Shown here piece after piece: positions 46,872 through 55,435 of a stretch of 64,000 nt of DNA. The DNA lies in contig NZ_CP122379.1 of the NCBI RefSeq assembly GCF_029814825.1, forward strand, positions 1,922,001-1,986,000. The letters run 5' to 3'. Positions within the stretch are counted from its first letter, which is position 1. Every line of letters begins with the position of its first letter. Below the pieces are notes generated by a model. That model worked only from the letters and a program-made list of their open reading frames with translations, did not search any database and had not been told where the DNA came from. A program made the position numbers and the translations under genes. The stretch comes from Aequorivita marisscotiae (lineage in GTDB: Bacteria; Bacteroidota; Bacteroidia; Flavobacteriales; Flavobacteriaceae).

Positions 46872-48812
46872 ATGAATACATTATTACGCAACATATTTAT
46901 TTTCGCTTTAATTTTGCTCACCTCCGGTAGCGCTATTTCTCAAAAAAAGGATATTCAAAAAGCAAACAAAAAATTTGATAGATATGCGTATATAGATGCG
47001 CGTGAAATCTACTTAAAAGTAGTTGAGGATGGCTACGAATCTGCGCAAATTTTTCAAAATTTAGGAGATACCTATTATTTTAATAGTGAATACGGCAACG
47101 CAGCAAAGTGGTATCTTAAACTCGTAAATAAATATCCAGATGAAGCACAACCAGAGTATTTTTACAAAGCTGCGCAATCACTTAAGAGTTTGGGTAGGTA
47201 CCAAGAAGCAGATGCATTATTACAAGACTATATAGCAAAAGGAGGAACTACCTTTATAGTAAAAACATACAATGACGATCCGGAATACTTAAAAAGTATA
47301 GTTTTTGATTCCAAGGAAATAGATATTGAAAAAGTTGCGGTTAATTCGCCAACTTCAGACTTTGGACCAGCATTCTATATGAATAATAGAATAATATATG
47401 CCTCAGCAGGAGAAAATGTAATCCCTAAATTTGACGACTGGACCGAAGAACCATATTTAGACCTCTTTATTGCAGATAGAGGCTCCGATGGCCAGTTGAG
47501 GAATTCCGTGCGTGTTGGGGGTGATGTAAACTCCGAATATAACGAATCAACACCATTTTTTACGAAAGATGGAAATACAATGTTTTTTACAAGAAATAGA
47601 ATTATAGAAGGAAAAAAAGACTTCGATAAATCTAATAAGTTTAAAACCCTCCGACTAACCATCTTTAAAGCTACAAGAGCTGGCGAAAACACATGGAGAA
47701 ATATAATAGAATTGCCATTTAACAGTGAGTCCTATTCTGTAGCACATCCCACCCTGAGTCCCGATGAAAAAAGATTATACTTTGCTTCTGATATGCCCGG
47801 AACCCTCGGAATGTCTGATATTTGGTATGTAGATATTCTTGGGAACGATACTTATGGCCCCCCAGTAAATATGGGTCCAGAAATAAATACCGGAGGGAGA
47901 GATTCGTTTCCGTTCATTAGCGACAATAACAACCTGTATTTTGCGAGCGACGGTCGTTCGGGAATGGGCGGATATGACGTATTTGTAGTATCTCTCGATG
48001 ACTCAGGAAAAGCAGTCGGAACTGCGCAACATTTAGGGCCGCCAACCAATAGTGCTAAAGACGATTTCGGTTTTATTATAAACGAAAAGGAGCGGATTGC
48101 CTATTTATCTTCTAATAGAGGTGGAAATAGAGGTAGTGCCGATGACGATATCTATTTGCTCAAAGAAGGTTGTAGCATTACCGTAAAAGGTATTGTGTTT
48201 GACGTAGACACAAATGAACCATTGGCAGATGCTCAGGTTAGTTTATTAGATAATTTTAATCAATTGGTAAGCCAAACTACCTCAGGAACTGATGGAAGTT
48301 ATAAATTTATTGCCGGATGTGGAATACAATATATTGTTAGAGGTATCAAGGAAGATTACACACCCTATGAAACATCTATAAAAACACCTTTCATAACAGG
48401 TACTGTGGATGTGCCAATTCCACTAAAACGTATTGGCTGTCCGCCAAACGATCTAAATTGTATCTTAGATTTACAGCCAATTTATTTTGATTTTGACAAA
48501 TCTAATATCAGACCGGATGCCGAAATTGAATTGGCTAAAATACTGGCTGCTTTAAAACAATATGATCAACTAAAAATAAATATTGAGTCGCATACAGATT
48601 CACGCGGTAACGACAATTATAACCTTGCACTCTCTGAAAGACGTGCGCAATCCACACTTAAGTGGCTTGTTAAAAAAGGAATTGATAAGAGCAGACTTAC
48701 TGCTAAAGGATTTGGTGAATCACGACTTATTAATAAATGTTCTAATGGCGTAAAATGTACGGCCGAAGAACACCAATTAAACAGAAGATCTATGTTCATC
48801 ATACAAGATTGA
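46872..48812 (+). CDS. PorE-like OmpA family protein, copy 1
   Basis: A 646-residue periplasmic protein: signal peptide (about 1-23), TPR-like helices (about 28-130), PD40/WD40-like propeller strands (SPDEKRLYFASDMPGTLGMS and FASDGRSGMGGYDVFV, about 165-425), a carboxypeptidase-regulatory-like domain (about 435-515), and an OmpA peptidoglycan-binding domain (about 530-646; YFDFDKSNIRPDAEIELAK, HTDSRG, LSERRAQS). This is the domain order of PorE, which tethers PorP and the T9SS to peptidoglycan. A signal peptidase I site and no lipobox are seen. It forms a unit with the SprF gene and is paralogous to the next gene. Confidence 0.88.
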   Translation: MNTLLRNIFIFALILLTSGSAISQKKDIQKANKKFDRYAYIDAREIYLKVVEDGYESAQIFQNLGDTYYFNSEYGNAAKWYLKLVNKYPDEAQPEYFYKAAQSLKSLGRYQEADALLQDYIAKGGTTFIVKTYNDDPEYLKSIVFDSKEIDIEKVAVNSPTSDFGPAFYMNNRIIYASAGENVIPKFDDWTEEPYLDLFIADRGSDGQLRNSVRVGGDVNSEYNESTPFFTKDGNTMFFTRNRIIEGKKDFDKSNKFKTLRLTIFKATRAGENTWRNIIELPFNSESYSVAHPTLSPDEKRLYFASDMPGTLGMSDIWYVDILGNDTYGPPVNMGPEINTGGRDSFPFISDNNNLYFASDGRSGMGGYDVFVVSLDDSGKAVGTAQHLGPPTNSAKDDFGFIINEKERIAYLSSNRGGNRGSADDDIYLLKEGCSITVKGIVFDVDTNEPLADAQVSLLDNFNQLVSQTTSGTDGSYKFIAGCGIQYIVRGIKEDYTPYETSIKTPFITGTVDVPIPLKRIGCPPNDLNCILDLQPIYFDFDKSNIRPDAEIELAKILAALKQYDQLKINIESHTDSRGNDNYNLALSERRAQSTLKWLVKKGIDKSRLTAKGFGESRLINKCSNGVKCTAEEHQLNRRSMFIIQD

Positions 48813-48922
48813 TGTCTGTATTGTAAATAATTAAGGCGTACCCTTAAATCTCCCCGATTTACAACTATAAACCTTTGTAAAAGCGCTACTTATTGCTATA
48901 AGTTAGTTGCCATTACATAAAT

Positions 48923-48949
48923 GCCGCTATCCTAAAAAGATAGAGCGGC
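48923..48949 (+). other. Weak stem-loop between the two PorE-like genes
   Basis: GCCGCTATC and GATAGAGCGGC can pair with a two-base bulge around CTAAAAA. No T run follows. The rest of this 191-base spacer shows no clear promoter or gene. Confidence 0.35.
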
Positions 48950-49003
48950 TTGCTCCCTAGTAATAAGGAATTTAATGTAAAACGTTTTTAAAAACTGCAG
49001 TTA

Positions 49004-50953
49004 ATGACTTCACTTAAACAAATATGGTTAATTGGTTTTTTGTTGTTTGCAAATGCTGTGCTTTCGCAAGAAGTGAAAATAGCAAAAGCAAATGAGCAGT
49101 TTGATAAATACGGCTATATCAACGCAAGAAAAATCTATCTTAGAGTTGTTGAAAATGGCTACTCATCGGCAGAAATATATAAGAAACTAGGCGATACCTA
49201 TTATTATAATAGTGATTATGTAAATGCTGAAAAATGGTATTATAAACTTCTTAAAGAATTTCCTGATGCGATAGAAACCGACTATTACTACAGAATTGCC
49301 CAAACATTAAAAAGTTCAGGAAAATATCAGGAATCTGAAGCTGTAATGAATATTTTCTTTACTAAAGGTGGCGAAGAAAAGAATATTAAAAAGTTTGATA
49401 ACGATCCTGAATATTTGCAGAGTTTAGGGGTTCATCCTTTTAAATATGTAATAAATAAAGTTGCCGTAAATACAAAGTTATCTGACTTTAGTCCTATCTA
49501 TTATAAAGATAAAATAGTTTTTTCCTCCACTGCGAGAAATCGAGATGATTTCAAAAAACACAATTGGAGCAATATGCCATTTTTAGATTTATATGTTGCC
49601 GAAATTGATAGCGATGGAGGCCTTTCAAACTCAAGACATCTTGATGGAGACGTAAATACTAAATTTCACGAATCAACACCTGTTTTTACAAAGGACGGTA
49701 AAACAATGTACTTTACCAGAAACAACTACCTCGAAGGTAAAAAGGGATTTGATAAAGGCAGGGTTATTAAATTAAAAATACTAAGAGCCGATCTAAAAGT
49801 AGGTAAAGACGGTAGTGAGTACTGGGGCGATATAACCGATTTACCATTTAACAGTAATAGTTTTAACAACGCACATCCCGCGTTGAGTCCAGACGGAAAA
49901 CGCCTCTATTTTGCGTCAGATATGCCAGGTAGCTACGGACGTTCAGATCTTTATCGGGTAGATATAAAGAAGGAAAAGGATAGTACAATTACCTATGGCG
50001 TACCAGTAAACCTCGGCCCGGAAGTAAATACAAGATCTCGAGAAACCTTTCCGTTTATTAGTGAAAACAACACTTTGTATTTTGCAAGTGATGGCCATTT
50101 TGGTCAAGGTGGGCTAGACATTTATGTGGCAACATTAGATACAGATGGAAGCTTAAAACAAGTTTCCAATTTTGGACCGCCTATTAATACCAAAATGGAT
50201 GACTTTGGTCTCATAATTAAAGAATCTCAAGGAAGTGGTTATTATACATCAAATGCCGCGGGTGGTCGCGGCGCTATTGACGACGATATCTATTATTTCT
50301 ACGAAAAATGTGTAATGACCATTAATGGAATCGTAACTGATATTGATACCCAAGAACTTCTCCCAGGCTCCGAGGTGTCATTGCTCAATGCCGATAACAT
50401 CGAAATTGAACGAGTAACCGTCGGTGAAGATGCTGCCTTCAGTTTTACAACTGAATGCGATACCAGATATATTATTAGAGCAACAAAAAAACTGTATTTT
50501 CCAAAAGAAGAAGTTGTCGAAACACCGGACCAGGGGGGTGTAATAGATTTAAATATTCAATTAAAATTGAAAGATCCGTGCCCACCAAACGATCTAGGAT
50601 GTATTTTAGAACTTCAGCCTATTTATTTTGATTACGACGAAGACTACATACGCCCAGATGCCGAAATTGAATTGGCCAAAATACTGTATGCTATGGAGCT
50701 GTATCCTGAACTCGTAATTCATATTGAATCGCATACCGATTCAAGAGGAAGAGATAGTTACAATATGAAACTTTCAGAAAGAAGAGCGCAATCTACTTTA
50801 AATTGGATCGTAGAAAAAGGTATAGATGAGTCGCGCTTGACCGCGAAAGGATATGGAGAAACTATGTTAATAAACAACTGCGGAAATGATGCCGAATGTA
50901 CCGAAGAAGAACATCAATTAAATAGAAGATCAATGTTTATAATACAGGATTAG
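49004..50953 (+). CDS. PorE-like OmpA family protein, copy 2
   Basis: 649 residues with the same layout as the previous gene: signal peptide (about 1-21), TPR-like start (KANEQFDKYGYINARKIYL), propeller strands (SPDGKRLYFASDMPGSYGRS), regulatory-like domain (ITDLP block through IQLKL) and an OmpA domain (YFDYDEDYIRPDAEIELAK, HTDSRG, LSERRAQS). The copies are clearly homologous throughout but substantially diverged, so the duplication is old. The larger spacer before it (191 bases) leaves room for a separate promoter. It ends at a strong terminator, closing the adhesin module. Division of labour between the two copies is unknown. Confidence 0.86.
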   Translation: MTSLKQIWLIGFLLFANAVLSQEVKIAKANEQFDKYGYINARKIYLRVVENGYSSAEIYKKLGDTYYYNSDYVNAEKWYYKLLKEFPDAIETDYYYRIAQTLKSSGKYQESEAVMNIFFTKGGEEKNIKKFDNDPEYLQSLGVHPFKYVINKVAVNTKLSDFSPIYYKDKIVFSSTARNRDDFKKHNWSNMPFLDLYVAEIDSDGGLSNSRHLDGDVNTKFHESTPVFTKDGKTMYFTRNNYLEGKKGFDKGRVIKLKILRADLKVGKDGSEYWGDITDLPFNSNSFNNAHPALSPDGKRLYFASDMPGSYGRSDLYRVDIKKEKDSTITYGVPVNLGPEVNTRSRETFPFISENNTLYFASDGHFGQGGLDIYVATLDTDGSLKQVSNFGPPINTKMDDFGLIIKESQGSGYYTSNAAGGRGAIDDDIYYFYEKCVMTINGIVTDIDTQELLPGSEVSLLNADNIEIERVTVGEDAAFSFTTECDTRYIIRATKKLYFPKEEVVETPDQGGVIDLNIQLKLKDPCPPNDLGCILELQPIYFDYDEDYIRPDAEIELAKILYAMELYPELVIHIESHTDSRGRDSYNMKLSERRAQSTLNWIVEKGIDESRLTAKGYGETMLINNCGNDAECTEEEHQLNRRSMFIIQD

Positions 50954-50973
50954 GCTAACCAAGTTATATTCCT

Positions 50974-51008
50974 AAAAAGCGTTCAATACGTACTATTGAG
51001 CGCTTTTT
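50974..51008 (+). terminator. Terminator closing the adhesin module
   Basis: AAAAAGCGTTCAATA pairs with TATTGAGCGCTTTTT (one G-T pair) around CGTAC, with T-rich sequence after the stem. It lies 20 bases after the second PorE-like stop. Confidence 0.9.
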
Positions 51009-51041
51009 GCTTTTAATACAGCCGCCCTTTTCGTATTTTTG
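51007..51041 (+). promoter_or_regulatory. Candidate promoter of the idi operon
   Basis: TATTTTTG at 51034-51041 fits TAnnTTTG; a TTG lies at 51007-51009 with a 24-base spacer, one longer than the usual range. Transcription near 51048 would leave a very short leader and rules out a start at 51039. Confidence 0.5.
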
Positions 51042-51059
51042 AACCAAAAGATTTTTAAT

Positions 51060-51578
51060 ATGATTGAAGAACAAGTTATCCTGGTGAATGAAAAAGATGA
51101 GCAGTTGGGACTTATGCCCAAACAAGAGGCACATGAAAAAGGTGTTCTTCATCGCGCGTTTTCCGTTTTTATTTTTAATCATAAAAATGAATTATTATTA
51201 CAACAACGCGCATTTCATAAATATCATACGCCAGGACTGTGGACAAATACTTGCTGCAGTCATCAGCGCCACAACGAATCATCGCTGGCAGCAGGGAAAA
51301 GGCGCCTTTTTGAAGAAATGGGCTTTACTACCGAATTAAAAGAGACCACAACCTTTATTTATAAGGCACCATTTGATAATGGACTTACAGAACACGAATT
51401 AGATCATATATTAGTTGGCAGCTTTAACGGAACACCTGAAATAAATCCTGAAGAAGTTGCAGCCTGGAAATGGATGGATCTCGAAGCTGTAAAAACAGAT
51501 ATAGCGCAAAATCCAAACATATATACGGCTTGGTTTAAAATTATTTTCGACAAATTTTACCAACATTTAAAAGTATGA
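51060..51578 (+). CDS. idi: Isopentenyl-diphosphate delta-isomerase, type I
   Basis: A 172-residue Nudix-fold enzyme that interconverts IPP and DMAPP. The active-site cysteine lies in NTCCSHQRHNES (Cys65/66), the metal-binding Nudix helix is LAAGKRRLFEEMGF, and the catalytic glutamates lie in EHELDH (about 111-116). The N-terminal MIEEQVILVNEKDEQLG is typical. The ATG at 51060 is preferred because an upstream TTG (51039) lies in the promoter. The stop overlaps the next gene by four bases (ATGA), so translation of the two is probably coupled. Confidence 0.95.
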   Translation: MIEEQVILVNEKDEQLGLMPKQEAHEKGVLHRAFSVFIFNHKNELLLQQRAFHKYHTPGLWTNTCCSHQRHNESSLAAGKRRLFEEMGFTTELKETTTFIYKAPFDNGLTEHELDHILVGSFNGTPEINPEEVAAWKWMDLEAVKTDIAQNPNIYTAWFKIIFDKFYQHLKV

Positions 51579-51985
51579 GCCTAACCGTATATAGAAAAGC
51601 ACATTTTAATGCGGCGCATCGCCTTTTTAGAGAAGAATGGGATGATGCCAAAAATCTTGAAGTTTTTGGAAAATGCAGCAATCCAAATTATCACGGCCAT
51701 AATTATGAATTAGAAGTGGGCATTTCTGGCGAAATCGATCCTAAAACCGGCTTTTTAATAGATTTAAAAATCTTGCGGGATATTATAAAGGAAGAAGTGG
51801 AAGACCCATTCGATCATAAAAATTTAAATCTTGAAGTCCAGGAATTTAAAAACCTTAATCCCACTGTAGAAAACATTGCAGTTGTAATTTGGAAAAAAAT
51901 TAGAACTCGAATCGATTCGAAATACGGTATTTCAATAAAACTTTACGAAACTCCACGTAACTTCGTTGTTTATAACGGTAATTAA
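51575..51985 (+). CDS. 6-pyruvoyl-tetrahydropterin synthase / QueD family protein
   Basis: 136 residues. Zinc ligands His15, His40 and His42 (FNAAHRLF and YHGHNYELEV) and the catalytic Cys34 (GKCSNPNYHGH) are present, as are the DH pair in PFDHKNLN and the glutamate of TVENIAVVIW. Enzymes of this fold act on dihydroneopterin triphosphate in tetrahydropterin or queuosine synthesis. The subgroup cannot be set from sequence alone; no queC, queE or other pterin genes are nearby. It overlaps idi by four bases and manA by one. Confidence 0.88.
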   Translation: MSLTVYRKAHFNAAHRLFREEWDDAKNLEVFGKCSNPNYHGHNYELEVGISGEIDPKTGFLIDLKILRDIIKEEVEDPFDHKNLNLEVQEFKNLNPTVENIAVVIWKKIRTRIDSKYGISIKLYETPRNFVVYNGN

Positions 51986-52962
51986 TGATTACAATTTCAA
52001 CATTATATCCTTTAAAATTTTACCCTATACTGAAGGAAAAAGTATGGGGCGGTACGAAATTGTACGAACTTTTCCATAAAAATTCAAAAGATAATGTAGG
52101 GGAGAGCTGGGAGATATCTGGTGTTGAAAATAATATTTCAGAAATTGCAAACGGACCCTTTAAAGGCAAAACTTTAAATTGGTTGTTAGAAAACTATAAA
52201 GAAAAATTGGTTGGTGAAAAAGTATATTCAGATTTTGAAAATCAATTTCCATTGCTCTTTAAGTTTATTGATGCTTCCGAAAACCTCTCTGTGCAAGTAC
52301 ATCCCGACGATGCATTAGCTAAGCAACGACACAATTCCTTCGGAAAAACCGAAATGTGGTACATTCTGAATGTTGAAAAAGGAGGTGAACTTATTCTTGG
52401 TTTCAACCAAAAAATGGATAAGCAAAAGTATTTAAAATCGCTTTCCGAAAATAAAATTCCGGAAATTCTTAATTCTGAAACCGTTAAAAAAGGTGATGCG
52501 TTTATTTTAAATCCAGGTACGGTACACGCCATTGGTGCAGGGGTGTTACTGGCCGAAATTCAACAAACATCAGATATTACCTACCGAATTTACGATTGGG
52601 ATAGACCAGATACTAACGGCCAAATGCGCCAATTACATACCGATTTAGCATTGGATGCTATCAATTTTAATCCGCCAAAATCAAGAATGACTTACGGACA
52701 AGCGAAAAATACTCCTGTGCATATTGGCACTACAGATTTCTTTGTTGTAAATAAACTCGTGCTGTCCAAAAGTTATCGTAAAGACCTAAAATCAATTGCC
52801 TCCTTTACGGTTTATATGTGTTTAGAAGGCAGCACAATAATTGAAACAGATGGCTATTCGGAAAAATTAAAAAAAGGTGAAACCATACTTATTCCTGCAC
52901 AAATAGCTGAAATAAAATTTATTACCAATTCAGCTAGCTTTTTGGAGGTGTACATTCCGTAA
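51985..52962 (+). CDS. manA: Mannose-6-phosphate isomerase, class I
   Basis: A 325-residue cupin enzyme that interconverts fructose-6-phosphate and mannose-6-phosphate, feeding surface polysaccharide or glycoprotein synthesis. Motifs: KEKVWGGTKL near the start, ENLSVQVHPDD with the zinc-site histidine, GKTEMWYIL, and NPGTVHAIGAGVLLAEIQQ. This is the short, Bacillus-like form of the class. Its start overlaps the previous stop by one base (TAATG), so idi, the pterin-synthase homologue and manA are probably one operon even though their pathways differ. Confidence 0.93.
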   Translation: MITISTLYPLKFYPILKEKVWGGTKLYELFHKNSKDNVGESWEISGVENNISEIANGPFKGKTLNWLLENYKEKLVGEKVYSDFENQFPLLFKFIDASENLSVQVHPDDALAKQRHNSFGKTEMWYILNVEKGGELILGFNQKMDKQKYLKSLSENKIPEILNSETVKKGDAFILNPGTVHAIGAGVLLAEIQQTSDITYRIYDWDRPDTNGQMRQLHTDLALDAINFNPPKSRMTYGQAKNTPVHIGTTDFFVVNKLVLSKSYRKDLKSIASFTVYMCLEGSTIIETDGYSEKLKKGETILIPAQIAEIKFITNSASFLEVYIP

Positions 52963-52977
52963 ATCTTCGTACCTTTG
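52942..52977 (+). promoter_or_regulatory. Candidate promoter of the small 53031 gene
   Basis: TACCTTTG at 52970-52977 fits TAnnTTTG. A TTG at 52942-52944, inside the end of manA, has a 25-base spacer, longer than preferred. The -7 element is the stronger part. Confidence 0.5.
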
Positions 52978-53030
52978 CCCGATTTAAAAAATATTGAAGT
53001 AAATAGATACAACAAATAATAAAGAAGAAA

Positions 53031-53297
53031 ATGGCAAACGTAAGAAATTTAAAAAAAGATATTAATTATGTTTTAGGCGATATTATTGAAGCAGTTTATA
53101 TTTGGGAATTAACCAATGCAGACAAGGATAATAAAAAAGCTGAAGCAATTATTGATGAAGCAATTACAACTTTTGATGAGCTTATTGCTAAGGTAAATCA
53201 AAAAGATGTGGAAAATAAAAAGAAACATTTCAAGGAGGTAAATGCCGAACTTGAAACACGTGGTAGAGAAATGATAAACAAAATTAACGCGTTATAA
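53031..53297 (+). CDS. Small all-helical protein of unknown function
   Basis: 88 residues, soluble, highly charged and predicted largely helical (NKKAEAIIDEAITTFDELIA, VENKKKHFKEVNAELETRG). No signal peptide or catalytic motif. Its own -7 element lies 53 bases upstream, suggesting a single-gene transcript. It resembles conserved hypothetical proteins of Flavobacteriia; I cannot name a function. Its 3' end overlaps the convergent lipoprotein gene by six bases. Confidence 0.7.
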   Translation: MANVRNLKKDINYVLGDIIEAVYIWELTNADKDNKKAEAIIDEAITTFDELIAKVNQKDVENKKKHFKEVNAELETRGREMINKINAL

Positions 53298-54005
53298 AAT
53301 AGAATCACTTTTTTTACGCATTTCAATAAAAGACTCCAATTCCTTACCGTATTTGGAGTCTTTTATTTTAGGTGAAAGCGATTGATATACAGTGTCTAAA
53401 TATTTAAGATTAGAACTGTATGCTTCACTTAAAATTAAATAGGGCGCAACCTCATAATCGCTGTGATTCATTGCAAAATTTATAGTGGTAAAATATTTAC
53501 TCTTTATTAATGATTGCTGCTTTCTATTTAAATCCATTTCCAGAGAATCATTATTATTGTTGCCTTTTTTAAAGCGTTCTGAAATATATTCAAGATTCTT
53601 CGCTACATAACGCTGTCTTAATTTTTCAAACTCTCTAAAAATACTGTCATTGGCCGAACCTTTTACTATGGCTGCGCTACCAAAATTCTTTAAATTAGTT
53701 TGAATATGCATCGGATGGTTTTCTGCAAAAAATGCAATCCGATCATCCCGCAAAGTTCCATCTTTTAGTCTAACGTATAAATAATACATTTCTGGACTTA
53801 CAATTTTTTCTGAAAATGCAAAATCTGAAGACCCATCAACAATCATCGAATCTACGGTAACCAAGAGCGTGTCATCAAATTTTTGAAGCAACAACGTGCC
53901 CTTTTTTAAGCCTTTTACTGTCCCCGTCAGATTCATTTTGTCAGAATCTGTTGAGCAACTAATAAAGCTTATAAAAAATATTAAAATAGTAAATAGGTAA
54001 CGCAT
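53292..54005 (-). CDS. DUF4369-type lipoprotein
   Basis: 237 residues. A lipoprotein signal peptide (MRYLFTILIFFISFISC, cleavage before Cys17) is followed by an acidic STDSD stretch that might serve as a Bacteroidota surface-export signal. The first domain (KMNLTGTVKGLKKGTLLLQ ... YYLYVRLKDG) fits DUF4369, often found in front of thioredoxin-like domains, but no CxxC thioredoxin domain follows here. The C-terminal half is charged and helical. Function unknown. It reads leftward from 54005; a weak -7 match (CATCTTTG) lies about 25 bases upstream. Confidence 0.75.
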   Translation of the reverse strand: MRYLFTILIFFISFISCSTDSDKMNLTGTVKGLKKGTLLLQKFDDTLLVTVDSMIVDGSSDFAFSEKIVSPEMYYLYVRLKDGTLRDDRIAFFAENHPMHIQTNLKNFGSAAIVKGSANDSIFREFEKLRQRYVAKNLEYISERFKKGNNNNDSLEMDLNRKQQSLIKSKYFTTINFAMNHSDYEVAPYLILSEAYSSNLKYLDTVYQSLSPKIKDSKYGKELESFIEMRKKSDSIL

Positions 54006-54053
54006 GTTAACTTTTTTAAACGGAATGCAAAGATGATATTTTTTTTTAAATAT

Positions 54054-55391
54054 TTATGCACCCGAAGCTAATTGCATTAACACAGTGCATATAATTGCAG
54101 CAACGGTGCCAATAGCGTACCCAAAAACGGCTAATAGTACTCCAACCGTCGCCAATGAAGGGTGAAAAGCAGAAGCAACAATTGGTGCCGAAGCTGCTCC
54201 TCCAACGTTTGCTTGGCTCCCCACCGCCAAAAAGAAATACGGGGCACGAATCATTTTTGCAACTAAAATCATTAAGCCCGCATGTACGGCCATCCATACC
54301 AAACCAATTACGATTAACCACATATTTTCAAAAATTAGGGTTAAATCCATCTTCATTCCAATGCTGGCTACTAAAATATAAATAAATACACTGCCAAATT
54401 TGCTGGCGCCAGCACCTTCATATGCTTTTGCTTTTGTAAATGATAGTAGAACCCCAATTATAGTAGTTATTGTTATCATCCAAAAGAAACTGGAATCGAG
54501 AAAAGTAAATATATTTCGGGTTATTCCTTTAGGTATTTGATTTACAATAGAGGTGAAAAAGCCACTTAAATAATCGGCTCCAAAATGTGCAAAACTCACC
54601 GTTCCAAAGGCAATGGCTGCCAATATCATCAAATCCGTTAGAGTTGGATTTCTATCTACTTTTTTAGCATATTCTGAAACTTTATCCTTCAAACCATCTA
54701 TTGCAGAAGTATCTGCCTTTAGCCATTTATCAATCTTTGCAGATTTTCCAATTCCGAAGAGAATAATTGCCATCCAGATATTTGCCACTACAATATCTAC
54801 AAATACCATCCCTCCGTATAATTTTTGGTTGTAGCCGTAAATTTCAAGCATTGCAGTTTGGTTGGCACCACCGCCAATCCAACTACCTGCTAATGTTGAG
54901 AGTCCGCGCCAAACAGCGTCGGCACCTTCGCCACCTACTGCTTCTGGATGTATAGAGCCAACAATCAATACAGCCAAAGGCCCGCCAAGTACAATCCCGA
55001 TGGTTCCCGCAAAAAACATAATAAGAGCCTTCGGACCCAGATTCAAAACGCCTTTTAAATCTATGCTTAGAGTCATTAACACCAAGGCAGCAGGTAATAA
55101 ATACCGGCTGGACATATAGTATAAACTTGTACTGCCAGTAGTAGCTTCGCCAGTATCTGCGACGGTGGTCCATTCTGGCGAAATAACGCCCGCAGTAGTC
55201 AATAATGCAGGGAGGAAATAAGCCATAAATAACGCAGGAACAATACCGTAGAATTTATTCCAAAATCCTTCTTTGCGCGAAGACGTGTAAAAAATAAAGC
55301 CCAAGGCTAGCATTAATATTCCAAAAACTATCGTGTCATTGGTAAAAAGGGGAGTGGTATCCTTTAAAATTTCGGCAGTAGTATCTTGCAT
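54054..55391 (-). CDS. DUF819 family integral membrane protein
   Basis: 445 residues from ATG 55391 (MQDTTAEILKDTTPL). About ten to twelve membrane helices in two homologous halves are separated by a soluble loop (KIDKWLKADTSAIDGLKDKV). Gly/Ala-rich stretches such as GSWIGGGANQTAMLE and VGSQANVGGAASAPIVASAF are the conserved DUF819 elements and suggest a transporter of the broader CPA/bile-acid/arginine-antiporter fold group. The substrate is unknown. An extension from a TTG at 55418 is less likely. It ends 48 bases before the lipoprotein gene. Confidence 0.85.
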   Translation of the reverse strand: MQDTTAEILKDTTPLFTNDTIVFGILMLALGFIFYTSSRKEGFWNKFYGIVPALFMAYFLPALLTTAGVISPEWTTVADTGEATTGSTSLYYMSSRYLLPAALVLMTLSIDLKGVLNLGPKALIMFFAGTIGIVLGGPLAVLIVGSIHPEAVGGEGADAVWRGLSTLAGSWIGGGANQTAMLEIYGYNQKLYGGMVFVDIVVANIWMAIILFGIGKSAKIDKWLKADTSAIDGLKDKVSEYAKKVDRNPTLTDLMILAAIAFGTVSFAHFGADYLSGFFTSIVNQIPKGITRNIFTFLDSSFFWMITITTIIGVLLSFTKAKAYEGAGASKFGSVFIYILVASIGMKMDLTLIFENMWLIVIGLVWMAVHAGLMILVAKMIRAPYFFLAVGSQANVGGAASAPIVASAFHPSLATVGVLLAVFGYAIGTVAAIICTVLMQLASGA

Positions 55392-55435
55392 TTTTGATGG
55401 TTTTGCTGCAAAATACAATTATTTTTTAATTTCAA

